DNA of 17,565 bases from Thermoplasmata archaeon (GTDB lineage: Archaea; Thermoplasmatota; Thermoplasmata; B31-G17), in NCBI GenBank assembly GCA_003649915.1, contig QMTG01000007.1, forward strand, positions 1-17,565, read 5' to 3'. Shown one piece after another: positions 5,861-14,309 of this stretch. A model generated the notes under the pieces. The model worked only from the letters and a program-made list of their open reading frames with translations, was not told the origin of the DNA and searched no databases. Every line of letters begins with the position of its first letter. Position 1 is the first letter of the stretch. A program made the position numbers and the translations under genes.

Positions 5861-6174
5861 ACAAAACGCAGATATTCATTGCTCTAATTATTGTAATTGC
5901 TGTAATAACTCTTATTATGACCTTGCTCGGCATATTTCCCTTCGAAAACATAATGCTCAATTTCTTGGTATTCGTTTTCTGGCTTGCGATAATTGCTGCA
6001 CTCGCTGTGATTGGCGCCATATTTGTGGGGATGATTATAACACATAAAATCATGACATCGGAGAAGTTCACACCGTTCGAGATAGAGATGTTATCTATGA
6101 GAGAGGATGTGAAAAAAATAATGGAAAAGGTGGAAAACATAGAGAAAAAACTGAATGAGATGGAAAAGAGATGA
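5857..6174 (+). CDS. Small two-helix membrane protein with C-terminal coiled coil
   Basis: This 105-residue protein has two hydrophobic segments (about 6-27 and 35-62) and a cytoplasmic charged tail predicted to be coiled coil (about 79-105, with SMREDVKKIMEKVENIEKKL). The start at 5857 is favoured over an in-frame ATG at 5842 because GGAGGTGA (5845-5852) lies between them at ideal spacing, and because the 5857 ATG overlaps the upstream stop (ATGA), a classic coupling arrangement. The fold is like many small archaeal membrane proteins that oligomerise through the tail, and no specific function can be assigned. Co-expression with the glycosylated surface protein suggests a membrane partner. 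Confidence 0.78.
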   Translation: MNKTQIFIALIIVIAVITLIMTLLGIFPFENIMLNFLVFVFWLAIIAALAVIGAIFVGMIITHKIMTSEKFTPFEIEMLSMREDVKKIMEKVENIEKKLNEMEKR

Positions 6175-6253
6175 GATATACCTTTTGGAATGAGAATCAG
6201 TGAATAAAGCTTAGCAGTATTCGTGGTGCAGATGCTAGTTTTCATGATGGCAA

Positions 6254-6262
6254 ATTTTATTT
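6254..6262 (+). promoter_or_regulatory. TATA-like element for the amidohydrolase gene
   Basis: TTTTATTTA is centred about 28 bases before ATG 6286, and no ribosome site is present, so a leaderless transcript is expected. The rest of the 6175-6285 gap shows nothing else recognisable. Confidence 0.4.
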
Positions 6263-6285
6263 ACTGAGTAATCATACTGCCTTGC

Positions 6286-7422
6286 ATGTATGCTGTAAGG
6301 GCATCAATTTTATATGATGGTAGTGGAAAAGCACCGAAGAAGAACGTTTATGTGCACTTTGACTCAAAAATAAGGGGCATTGCTAGGGAGAAAAAGCGCT
6401 CGGAGGTTATTGCTGAGGGTGTAGTGACCCCCGCGTTTATTGATGCGCACTGCCACATTGGCATGTACAGGAGCGGTGAGCCTGACTATGAGGGAGAGGG
6501 GAACGATAAAATGGAGAGCGTTTATCAGCTAGCGGACGCTCTTGAGTCTGTCTACATGGACGACAGGGCGTTTAAGGAATCGATAGAGCACGGGGTTCTG
6601 TACTCTGTTGTTCTGCCCGGTAGCGGGAACATAGTTGGTGGGAGAGGAGCGCTTATAAGAAACTTTGGGAGGAACGTTAAGGAGGCGTACATAAAGCATA
6701 TAGGCATAAAGACAGCCCTTGGCTATAATCCTAGGAGCACCACGGAGTGGAAGGGGAGAAGACCAACTACACGCATGGGTGCTGTTGCCATACTTAAGGA
6801 AAATTTGATTAGGGCGAAGAAGGCGCGGGTATTGCTCAGGAGGAGGAAAAAAGTGAGGGAGGAGATTGACCCCATAACAGAGATATTCATGGACGTTATT
6901 GAGGGAAAGGAAAGGCTTATGGTTCATGTTCACAAAGAGGACGATATTGCCGTGCTAATAAAGATCGTTGAGGAGTTCGGCATAAACGCAATTGTTAATC
7001 ACGCATGTGACGTGCATACGAGGGAAGGGTTTGAGATGATAAAGAGCGCTGGTCTCCCAATAATATATGGTCCTGTGGACGCATTCGCCTACAAGGTGGA
7101 ACTCAAGCACGAAAGTTGGAGGAACATAAAGCATATAATTGATGTCAGACCAGATTTCTGCCTAATGTCAGACCATCCTGTGGTTTTGCAGAGAAACCTG
7201 TACCTCCAGTTGCGCTTTTTTGTCCGCCTAGGCATGAAAAAGGAGGAGGCAATATCGCTTATAACGGGTAAGAGTGCAAATATTATAGGGGCGGATAATA
7301 TGGGCACTATAGCGAGGGGAAAGGCGGCATCCCTTATTGTGTGGAGTGGCGATCCCTTCTCCTTCGACTCATATCCAATAATGGTCATTGGTGAGGGAAA
7401 GATACTGCACGAAGAATCCTAG
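6286..7422 (+). CDS. Metal-dependent amidohydrolase (imidazolonepropionase-like)
   Basis: This 378-residue TIM-barrel hydrolase belongs to the amidohydrolase superfamily, in the group related to imidazolonepropionase and prolidase-like enzymes (COG1228 type). Metal-site motifs are present in order: DAHCH (His55, His57), Lys142 in IGIKTALGYNP as a possible carboxylated bridge, HVH (His214, His216), NHA (His239) and SDHP (Asp296). LPGSGNIVGG (110-119) and PTTRMG (160-165) are typical of this subgroup. The C-terminal GTIARGKAASLIVW is the usual small beta domain. The substrate cannot be read from sequence, and cyclic amides or dipeptides are candidates. The OPT transporter starts 14 bases after its stop, which suggests hydrolysis of an imported peptide-like compound. 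No secretion signal is seen, so it is cytoplasmic. Confidence 0.88.
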   Translation: MYAVRASILYDGSGKAPKKNVYVHFDSKIRGIAREKKRSEVIAEGVVTPAFIDAHCHIGMYRSGEPDYEGEGNDKMESVYQLADALESVYMDDRAFKESIEHGVLYSVVLPGSGNIVGGRGALIRNFGRNVKEAYIKHIGIKTALGYNPRSTTEWKGRRPTTRMGAVAILKENLIRAKKARVLLRRRKKVREEIDPITEIFMDVIEGKERLMVHVHKEDDIAVLIKIVEEFGINAIVNHACDVHTREGFEMIKSAGLPIIYGPVDAFAYKVELKHESWRNIKHIIDVRPDFCLMSDHPVVLQRNLYLQLRFFVRLGMKKEEAISLITGKSANIIGADNMGTIARGKAASLIVWSGDPFSFDSYPIMVIGEGKILHEES

Positions 7423-7436
7423 TTTTGGGTGGTTTC

Positions 7437-9488
7437 ATGGCGGTGAGAAAGTCTGCGTATCGAAGACCCGTAACTGCCGAGGGAATTAAAAAGATAGAGA
7501 ACAAAACCCTTGACTACTTCGATGACGCCATGTGGGCGAACCTGAACACGGGTGTTCTTGAGCAGTATTACAATGAAAAAACAAGGATTGAGGGGTTTAA
7601 AAGGTCAAAGTTTATCTGGAAAAACGTTATCATAGGAATAGCAATAGGAACGTGTTTTGCACTGATAAATCAGTATGTTGGTCTCAAGGTAGGCATGATA
7701 GTGAGCGGTGCATGGTACTCCGTGTACCTCATAGGGCTTGCCATGAGATGGGGCCCTACGGACGTGAACATTGCCGCTGGAGCATCTACTGGCGCTGCAG
7801 CCGCATGCACGGGTTTTGTCTTCTCATACCCTGCAATATACCTCTTAGCCCTTCACAAAGATTATGTTATAGGAGTTGACGCTGCAGGCAATCCTGTGCA
7901 CCTTGTGAGCACAACAGCAATACCACCCATCTACATACCAATGATGGCCGCCACACTGGGTGGAATGCTCGGAGTATTATACTTCACAATATTTAGAAGG
8001 GTGTGGCTGATTGAAGACCCGCTCCCCGTGCCCGGGTTTGAGGCTAGCGTAAAACTCGTGGATATAGCCAACGACATCTCAAGGGGGGCAATACAGCAGG
8101 CGAAGAAGTCCATAATAAACGTGGCAAAGTGGGCATCAGCCATAGCATTCTTCACATTCCTTCGAGATTTTCCTCTTAGAAACGGTGAGTCAGCACTTGA
8201 TAGCGCCTTTGGCGGCAGGGTTTACAGGCACGGAGAGATCGCAGTGCCATACTACAAGTACACTCACATAGGTTTTGAACTCATACCCATACAGATGGCA
8301 ATAGGGTGGTTTATGCGCTTCCGAAGGGCTCTTTTAATAAACTTGGGCACATTGCTAACATGGTTTGTTATTGTGCCATTGACCGTGCACTATCATTATC
8401 CTGTATACGTGCCTGCGAGGAGTACTTTTTACGATGTGGCGACCTTCTCCGCTCCTGCAATTATTGCATGGAAGACCGTGGCAAGGGTTGTAGCAATAGG
8501 CGCAATCTTGGGCGGCGGAATCACATCCTTGGTAAAGATGTGGCCAGTATTCAGGAGTGCAATGTCGGACGTGTTTGTGATTGCTAGGAAGGCTGAGACC
8601 GAGCGGTTTGATTACGTTGAAGGGATGGGGTGGTTTGAATGGCCCATGACCCAGATACCTATAATGGCAATCATAGCATTTCTTGGCATAGCAGTGCTTT
8701 TCATAATAGGCGGCTTCCCTGTGCCACAGACAATAGTTTTTGCCCTTCTCCTTGTAGTTGTAACATTCTTCTTGGGCGCTATTGGGGTAAAGGTCATGGG
8801 CGAGACCGGAATAACACCCGTCTCGGGCACGTCATTCATAGTTCTCATAATACTCATACTCACATTCAAGGCTATGGGAACAGACCTCTCCACCCTCATA
8901 ATATTCGCCCTTGTAGGCTCAACAGTATTTGGGACATCATTATCACTATCAAGCGATATAATTGGTGACTTCAAGATTGGCGTATATGCGGGGACGAGGC
9001 CGTATCATTTGGTTAAGGGGGAACTCACAGCCATACCATTTGGTGCTGTTGTGGCTGCTACAGGCGCCACAATATTCTCCATAGGTCTAGCCAGGGGCGC
9101 GCTAAACCTGCAGGCTCCTCAGGCCCATGCATTCGCCACATTTGCCCAGATAATGCTCGGCCCAAACCCCCCTTATGATTTATTCCTCATAGGGATGGCC
9201 ATTGGTGTGCTTGCAGAACTAACAACAGGCATGGGCACAGCATTTGGTCTTGGCATGTACCTGCCTTTGCCCCTAGAAATTCCACTCCTCGTGGGCGGGG
9301 CGTTCAGGGACTGGTGGGAGAAAAAGGTTCTTGAGCCAAGAGCGAAAAAGGAAGGTTGGAGCGAGAGGCAGAAAACGCTAAAGGTTGTATCCACTTATAT
9401 GGCTGCTACAGGGGTTATAATAGGAGAGGCATTAATGGGCACGGTAATCGCAATATATTATGTTCTCCCACTCATAAGGGGAGGATGA
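7437..9488 (+). CDS. OPT-family oligopeptide (or metal-chelate) transporter
   Basis: This 683-residue polytopic membrane protein has many hydrophobic helices beginning near residue 60 (IIGIAIGTCFALINQYVGL) and ending at the extreme C-terminus. The family is recognised from the GLKVGMIVSGAWY region, the loop VIGGFPVPQTI, and the C-terminal block LTTGMGTAFGLGMYLPLPLE with GGAFRDWWEKK. OPT proteins carry out proton-driven uptake of small peptides, and some members carry metal chelates. The ATG at 7437 follows GGGTGG (7427-7432), and an in-frame TTG at 7425 is rejected because it overlaps that site. It is probably in one operon with the amidohydrolase. Its 3' end overlaps the convergent cation-transporter gene by 17 bases. 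Confidence 0.92.
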   Translation: MAVRKSAYRRPVTAEGIKKIENKTLDYFDDAMWANLNTGVLEQYYNEKTRIEGFKRSKFIWKNVIIGIAIGTCFALINQYVGLKVGMIVSGAWYSVYLIGLAMRWGPTDVNIAAGASTGAAAACTGFVFSYPAIYLLALHKDYVIGVDAAGNPVHLVSTTAIPPIYIPMMAATLGGMLGVLYFTIFRRVWLIEDPLPVPGFEASVKLVDIANDISRGAIQQAKKSIINVAKWASAIAFFTFLRDFPLRNGESALDSAFGGRVYRHGEIAVPYYKYTHIGFELIPIQMAIGWFMRFRRALLINLGTLLTWFVIVPLTVHYHYPVYVPARSTFYDVATFSAPAIIAWKTVARVVAIGAILGGGITSLVKMWPVFRSAMSDVFVIARKAETERFDYVEGMGWFEWPMTQIPIMAIIAFLGIAVLFIIGGFPVPQTIVFALLLVVVTFFLGAIGVKVMGETGITPVSGTSFIVLIILILTFKAMGTDLSTLIIFALVGSTVFGTSLSLSSDIIGDFKIGVYAGTRPYHLVKGELTAIPFGAVVAATGATIFSIGLARGALNLQAPQAHAFATFAQIMLGPNPPYDLFLIGMAIGVLAELTTGMGTAFGLGMYLPLPLEIPLLVGGAFRDWWEKKVLEPRAKKEGWSERQKTLKVVSTYMAATGVIIGEALMGTVIAIYYVLPLIRGG

Positions 9489-10740
9489 TGAGCGAGAGGT
9501 AAACAATGAGTGATATGCCGAGCAGGTCTATCGTTGTTGTCAGAAGGGGGATTACTACATTATCAGGGTCTAGGCCGAGCTTGTAATAGGAGTATATGAG
9601 GTAATACGAGATTATGCAAACAATTATCATCATGGAAAGCCCGCCCACTAGCGTGAGAAAAATCATGTGCAAAAGCCCAGGGGAGTTTATTAGGCCTACG
9701 AGAGAAATTGCATGCGATATTATGCCGAGGGATATGAAAGTGAGAGCGGAGACTAGCATTATTACGGAAAAGTTTCGCACTGCCTCGTTATCAGGGAGTT
9801 TTTCAACACGCATTGTGCCTAGGTGGACAGCGGAGGTTAAGCGTGATGATAGCACACCGCCAAGGTTTCCTACTTGCTCGTTGAATACTGGGAGAATAAA
9901 GAGCAACGCACTGTACCTAGCCATGCTTTCCACCCTAGCATCCATTATTATCCCTGCAAAGACTGATATGAAAGCGCACAGTGTAAGGGTTGGAAGCGAT
10001 TGAACAATGATTGCCCTCACAGGACTTTTTCCCTTTTTCCCAAGAACCATAAGCGTTATCAGTATTGCAATGGCGTACAGGGCTGTGAACGCTTCAAAAA
10101 CAAAACTGGCAATTGCAAAGAATATGGACATTGTGGCAGTTAGCGATAGAACCATTATCAGGTCGCCAAAGGTTGCCACCACGGGTATTGAGACATTATC
10201 AGGGTTCCATCCCATTCGGTATGACCCTACGGAGAGGGCGTAAGAGGCAGGTATCATTATTGCTGTGGATATTAGGGCTGAGACCATGGATATAAAGCCC
10301 AAGGTGGCGTAAGAGGCGGATATTCCCATGCTCTGTGCTATGTAAACTGCGAACACTGCAATCACTATTGATGTGAGTGCGGAAAGCAGAGCAGTGTTTG
10401 CAATCTCAATACTAAGAATGCGCCCTCTTCCATCGCCTATCAAACCCATGTGCAGGGCTGTCCCCACCCTTGAGCAAGATGCGCCGAAAATGTTCCCCCT
10501 CATCGCAAGCAACGCAGGTATCGTTATTACAAGGCCGGGGAAGGCATAGAATCTTGATACAAAGCGTGCAAAAAACACCCCTGTGGCTATACCGAGAAGC
10601 ATGCTAAGTATTATTGAGAGATATATTTCTCTGATAGCCCTCCACGAATCGCGCAGGAAAGAGAGAAATGCCGAGGTGGCACTAACCCTAGCCCTTCCTT
10701 CCCTCCTCTGCGCTCTGGCGTTTCCTGCCATGTACTGCAT
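9472..10740 (-). CDS. MgtE/SLC41-like divalent cation transporter
   Basis: This 422-residue integral membrane protein is built from two homologous MgtE-type halves. The first carries PALLAMRGNIFGASCSRVGTAL and PVVATFGDLIMV, and the second PVFNEQVGNLGGVLSSRLTS and IPLLTTTIDLLG. Paired motifs like these line the ion path in SLC41/MgtE permeases. The cytoplasmic N and CBS regulatory domains of bacterial MgtE are missing, as is normal for the archaeal two-repeat type. Transport of magnesium or a similar ion is expected, but specificity is not visible. ATG 10740 is preferred to GTG 10749 because the GTG lies inside GAGGTG, the ribosome site with right spacing to the ATG. It is divergent from the OsmC gene and convergent with the OPT gene. 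Confidence 0.88.
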   Translation of the reverse strand: MQYMAGNARAQRREGRARVSATSAFLSFLRDSWRAIREIYLSIILSMLLGIATGVFFARFVSRFYAFPGLVITIPALLAMRGNIFGASCSRVGTALHMGLIGDGRGRILSIEIANTALLSALTSIVIAVFAVYIAQSMGISASYATLGFISMVSALISTAIMIPASYALSVGSYRMGWNPDNVSIPVVATFGDLIMVLSLTATMSIFFAIASFVFEAFTALYAIAILITLMVLGKKGKSPVRAIIVQSLPTLTLCAFISVFAGIIMDARVESMARYSALLFILPVFNEQVGNLGGVLSSRLTSAVHLGTMRVEKLPDNEAVRNFSVIMLVSALTFISLGIISHAISLVGLINSPGLLHMIFLTLVGGLSMMIIVCIISYYLIYSYYKLGLDPDNVVIPLLTTTIDLLGISLIVYLSLIILPL

Positions 10741-10802
10741 GCTCGCCACCTCGGCCTATAACCGTCTTCGTCGCACATTTTCCAGTGCGGAATGCAGTAT
10801 TC

Positions 10803-10812
10803 AATATATAAC
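10803..10812. promoter_or_regulatory. Shared AT-rich element in the divergent promoter
   Basis: AATATATAAC is nearly symmetric and could bind TBP for either gene. It would start transcripts near 10783 for the minus-strand transporter (43-base leader with a ribosome site) and near 10833 for the OsmC gene. It is the only TATA-like sequence I see in the 125-base gap. Confidence 0.4.
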
Positions 10813-10865
10813 TTTTAGCCAGAAAAGGGATAAGATTGATAAGGAGCGAGTAGATACCATGGTGC

Positions 10866-11282
10866 ATGAAAGCAGAGATTATAATGGTTGATGGGTTAAG
10901 CATGGTTGGAAGGGCTGAGAGTAACCACTGGGTTCCCATGGACGGTGATGAGAAATATGGTGGCCACGAGGCTGGTGTCAAGCCCATGGAGATGGTTCTT
11001 ATAGCCCTTGGCGCATGCACGGGCATGGATGTTATCTCAATACTCAGGAAGATGCAGGTAAGATTGAGGAAGTTTAAGGTGGAGGTTGAGGCTGAGAGAG
11101 CAAAGGAGCACCCAAAGGTTTTCACAAAGGTGCACATGAAGTACGTGTTTGGTGGAGAGAATATTCCGAGGGATAAGGTGGAGAGAGCGATTGAGTTATC
11201 TCAAACAAAATACTGCTCGGTCTCGGCAATGCTGAGGAAGGTGGCTGAGATAACTTATGAGTATGAGATAGTGGATGAGTGA
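10866..11282 (+). CDS. OsmC/Ohr-family peroxidase
   Basis: This 138-residue protein has the OsmC fold, thiol-dependent enzymes that reduce organic hydroperoxides. Both catalytic cysteines are in family context: Cys51 in ALGACTGMDV and Cys117 in KYCSVSAML. KPMEMVLIALG is the usual helix before the first Cys. The length is normal for the family. ATG 10866 is the only usable start, since an in-frame stop lies at 10851. AAGGAG (10841-10846) is present but unusually far from it. It is cytoplasmic. Being divergent from a cation transporter does not itself indicate a shared pathway. The OsmC and Ohr subtypes are not separated here. Confidence 0.9.
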   Translation: MKAEIIMVDGLSMVGRAESNHWVPMDGDEKYGGHEAGVKPMEMVLIALGACTGMDVISILRKMQVRLRKFKVEVEAERAKEHPKVFTKVHMKYVFGGENIPRDKVERAIELSQTKYCSVSAMLRKVAEITYEYEIVDE

Positions 11283-11430
11283 TGGGAGAGTAAGCCGAGA
11301 AATGGGTTGGCATTAGATACCTTATATCTTTTGTGAAAAGTACATAGTGCGCAGTAAGTATAAACGAAAAGTATATCACAGGTTGAGCATTTCATGGGCG
11401 TGATAATCTCGGCTCAGGGAGGTAGCATAG

Positions 11431-13068
11431 ATGGATGTGGTAACACTTGGCGAGTTATTGGATAGGGATGCTCGTGAGCACGGAGAGAACTTTGCGGTTA
11501 TAGATGGCGAAAAAAGGGTAACATACGCTGAACTGCGCAATATGGCGAACTCATTGGCAAATGGTCTTATTAAACTGGGAATAAAGAAGGGGGACAAAAT
11601 CGCAATATGGATGCAGAACAACCTAGAGTGGGTGATATCTTGGTTTGGGATAGCAAAGGCGGGCGGTGTTGTTGTGCCCATGGATACGTGGTATAAGAGT
11701 GCAGAGGCCGAGTATATAATAGACCACTCGGACAGTGTAGCAATAATCTTAGCAGATCGCTTTGAGAAGTACAAATTCTTGGACATGCTCATGGAAATCA
11801 GGCACAAGTTGGGAAAACTCAAGCACATAATAGTTGTTGGGGAAAATGTTGCTGAGGGAAATGGAATTGTGGACTTTTATAAACTCATGGAGAGGGGCAA
11901 GGACTGGGAGTCTTCCGAGGAGTTTAAGAAGAGATGCGAGGAAAACCGTGTTGATGATGTAACATTCATCCTTTATACCTCGGGCACAACAGGTAGGCCA
12001 AAGGGTGTAATGCTAACACACTACAACATGGTTCGCAATGCAAGGGATGTTGCAAGACAGTTGAGAGCAACAGAGGGAGATAAATACCTTATCCCTGTGC
12101 CATTCAGCCACTGCTTTGGATGCGTTCTTGGCATAACCGCCGCTGCAAATTTTGGCTCAACAATAGTTCCTGTGCCTAAGTTTGACCCCGAACTCGTGCT
12201 TAAAACCATAGAGAGAGAAAAATGCACAATAGTTCACGGTGTGCCAACAATGTTCATAAGGGAACTGAATGTGCTCGAAAATAAAAAGTATGATACCACA
12301 TCATTGCGAACTGGAATAATGGCAGGAGCACCGTGTCCTGTGGAGGTTGTGAAGGCTGTTAGGGAGAAAATGCATTGTAATATACTCATTGCATACGGTC
12401 TTACCGAAGCCTCGCCAGTCATAACAATGACTAGTTTTGAGGATAGTGATGAGATCAGGGCTGAGACCGTTGGAAGGCCTCTGCCAGATATAGAGGTAAG
12501 GATTGTTGATAATGGCAGAAAACCACTGCCTTATGGTCAGGTGGGCGAACTTGCATGCAGAGGGTATAACGTGATGAAGGGGTATTACAAGATGCCCGAG
12601 GAGACGAGGGAGGCAGTTGATGAGGAGGGCTGGCTCTACAGCGGTGATTTGGCTACAATGGACGAGAAGAAATACGTGCGCATTGTCGGGAGAAAGAAAG
12701 AGATGATAATAGTGGGCGGATTCAACGTTTACCCGAGGGAGATAGAGGAGTACCTGCATACACATCCAATGATTCAGGATGTTGCCGTTGTTGGCGTGCC
12801 CGATGAAGACTTGGGCGAGGTTGTGGCAGCGGCGATAATTCCAAAGGAAAGAGGCAAGATAACTGAGCAGGATGTTGTGGACTACTGCTATGGCAAGATC
12901 GCCAGTGCGAAGGTTCCAAGGTATGTGGTGTTTGTTGACTCCTATCCCATGACAAGCAGGGGCAAGGTTCAGAAGTTCAAACTTCAGGAAATACTGGCAA
13001 ACATGATTAAGGAGGGCAGGATAAAGAAGGTTGTTCCAACTGCTGTGATGAAGAGGGGTGGAGGATGA
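11431..13068 (+). CDS. Acyl-CoA synthetase (AMP-forming, fatty-acid type)
   Basis: This enzyme of the ANL superfamily activates a carboxylic acid to acyl-adenylate and then acyl-CoA. The 545 residues carry all the core motifs: YTSGTTGRPKG (182-192, phosphate loop), YGLTEASP (322-329), SGDL (404-407), GRKKEMIIVGGFNVYPREIE (420-439, the hinge) and the catalytic Lys of SRGKVQK (Lys512). The length and hinge resemble medium/long-chain fatty-acid ligases, and substrate length is not readable. Archaeal lipids are isoprenoid, so acid breakdown or scavenging is more likely than membrane lipid supply. GGGAGGT (11417-11423) lies 7 bases before the ATG. An AT-rich GTATA-type element near 11370 may be the promoter. 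The stop overlaps the thyX start as ATGA. Confidence 0.93.
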   Translation: MDVVTLGELLDRDAREHGENFAVIDGEKRVTYAELRNMANSLANGLIKLGIKKGDKIAIWMQNNLEWVISWFGIAKAGGVVVPMDTWYKSAEAEYIIDHSDSVAIILADRFEKYKFLDMLMEIRHKLGKLKHIIVVGENVAEGNGIVDFYKLMERGKDWESSEEFKKRCEENRVDDVTFILYTSGTTGRPKGVMLTHYNMVRNARDVARQLRATEGDKYLIPVPFSHCFGCVLGITAAANFGSTIVPVPKFDPELVLKTIEREKCTIVHGVPTMFIRELNVLENKKYDTTSLRTGIMAGAPCPVEVVKAVREKMHCNILIAYGLTEASPVITMTSFEDSDEIRAETVGRPLPDIEVRIVDNGRKPLPYGQVGELACRGYNVMKGYYKMPEETREAVDEEGWLYSGDLATMDEKKYVRIVGRKKEMIIVGGFNVYPREIEEYLHTHPMIQDVAVVGVPDEDLGEVVAAAIIPKERGKITEQDVVDYCYGKIASAKVPRYVVFVDSYPMTSRGKVQKFKLQEILANMIKEGRIKKVVPTAVMKRGGG

Positions 13069-13679
13069 GGGTTGTTTTACTCGCATACACGCCGAACGCG
13101 GAGAGGTTATGCTGTGCCGCTGCAAAGTTGTGCCATGAAAAGGAGGAAAGGGATTTCATGGAGATGTATGAGGGACTGAGCGATAAGCATGTGAGGGCGG
13201 TACTACGCACAGTGTTAAAACTCGGGCATGAGAGCGTGATTGAGCACGCGTCATTTACCTTTTACATAGAAGGTGTGAGCAGAGCGCTGACACACCAACT
13301 TGTTAGGCACAGAATCGCAAGTTATAGCCAGCAATCACAGAGACATGTAACACTCAAGAATTTTGGCTATGTGGTTCCTGATAGCATAAAGGAGAATGAA
13401 GAACTTGCGAAAAGGTATGAAGATGTGATGAATTACTTGGCCAAGGAATACGATGAATTTCTTAAGAAGGTGCCAAAGGAGGATGCTAGGTACGTGCTTC
13501 CAAACGCTTGCACAACCAAGATTGTTGTCACGATGAATGCAAGGGAACTTAGACACTTCTTCAGGCTGAGATGCGAAAAGAGTGCACAGTGGGAGATAAG
13601 AAAACTTGCGCGTGAAATGCTGAGATTGTGCAAAGAGGTAGCCCCTTTACTTTTTGAGGATATTGAGTGCGAGGATTAA
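13065..13679 (+). CDS. thyX: Flavin-dependent thymidylate synthase
   Basis: ThyX makes dTMP from dUMP with methylene-tetrahydrofolate (or an archaeal analogue), FAD and NADPH. The signature RHR-X7-S is exact at residues 81-91 (RHRIASYSQQS), preceded by the helix ALTHQLV and followed by QRH. At 204 residues it is slightly short but includes the C-terminal RLRCEKSAQWEIR block, so it looks complete. Its start codon overlaps the stop of the acyl-CoA ligase (ATGA, 13065-13068) behind GGTGGAGG, so translation is probably coupled. The two proteins have no evident metabolic link. It converges on scpB with a 52-base gap. Confidence 0.96.
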   Translation: MRVVLLAYTPNAERLCCAAAKLCHEKEERDFMEMYEGLSDKHVRAVLRTVLKLGHESVIEHASFTFYIEGVSRALTHQLVRHRIASYSQQSQRHVTLKNFGYVVPDSIKENEELAKRYEDVMNYLAKEYDEFLKKVPKEDARYVLPNACTTKIVVTMNARELRHFFRLRCEKSAQWEIRKLAREMLRLCKEVAPLLFEDIECED

Positions 13680-13692
13680 TTTCAATCTATAA

Positions 13693-13710
13693 ATTAAGAA
13701 AATGCTTAAT
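13693..13710. terminator. AT-rich inverted repeat between convergent thyX and scpB
   Basis: ATTAAG and CTTAAT form a 6-base inverted repeat with a 6-base loop, inside an AT-rich 52-base gap between convergent genes. It may help end transcription from both sides. The stem is weak, so confidence is low. Confidence 0.3.
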
Positions 13711-13731
13711 ATTTCGAAAAGATAAATATCG

Positions 13732-14253
13732 CTATCCGGAGAGTTTTGCAGAGTACTCTTCTATTTTTTTCCTCAATTCTTCCCTGCTTTTTGCGTCAAT
13801 ATCGAAATACTCTGTGAATTTCTTAGTTGTTGTTAAAACGTATGTTTTTCCCCTTTTTCTGCACTTAACAAGACCAAGTTCAACAAGATGCTGCACGTGC
13901 GAATACACCTTAGGGCCTATCATATCCCTTATCGTGCTCTGCGTTATCGGCTGATAGTATGCTATGAGTGCAAGTGTCTTTATCAGATGCCTAGGTATTC
14001 GTATCGGGGCAAGGGTTGCAACAACCGAGGCATACTCTTTCCTGACCTGCATAACGTACTTTCGCCCAACCCTTGCAATCTCAATAGCGCTCTCCCTACC
14101 ATTATACTCCTCAATAAGAGCCTTTATTGCCTTTCTTACAACCTTCTCATCAATTCCCGTAACCTCCGCAATCTCCGCCACACTCATTGGCTTCGCCGCA
14201 GTGAAAAGCACTGCTTCCACAACTTTTTCCTCATCTCCCATAACGGGAAGCAT
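13732..14253 (-). CDS. scpB: Chromosome segregation/condensation protein ScpB
   Basis: ScpB is the kite subunit that joins SMC and ScpA to compact and separate chromosomes. The 173 residues fit the family: two winged-helix domains, with the N-terminal one starting EEKVVEAVLFTAAKPMSVAEIAEVTG and the second around RHLIKTLALIAYYQPITQSTIRDMIG, then the characteristic VYSHVQHLVELGLV, and a charged helical tail ending in SREELRKKIEEYSAKLSG. Neither ScpA nor SMC is in the window, so it stands apart from its usual partners. An AT-rich element (AATTTTAA, 14271-14278) lies about 22 bases before the ATG and no ribosome site is seen, so leaderless translation is likely. Co-transcription behind the deoxyhypusine synthase gene, 56 bases upstream, is also possible. 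Confidence 0.93.
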   Translation of the reverse strand: MLPVMGDEEKVVEAVLFTAAKPMSVAEIAEVTGIDEKVVRKAIKALIEEYNGRESAIEIARVGRKYVMQVRKEYASVVATLAPIRIPRHLIKTLALIAYYQPITQSTIRDMIGPKVYSHVQHLVELGLVKCRKRGKTYVLTTTKKFTEYFDIDAKSREELRKKIEEYSAKLSG

Positions 14254-14309
14254 TATATCGTGCTCTCTATTAAAATTTTGCCTAATGCTTTGTACTTATG
14301 GAAATAATA

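Noticed and set aside
7425..7436. TTG start for the OPT transporter
   Set aside because: It overlaps the ribosome site GGGTGG, which is well spaced for ATG 7437.
8612..8974. Minus-strand frame within the OPT gene
   Set aside because: Antisense to a conserved membrane-protein region. It has no motif and no promoter.
12301..13125. A 274-codon minus-strand frame inside the acyl-CoA ligase gene
   Set aside because: It is wholly antisense to a gene with full catalytic motifs, and its translation looks random.
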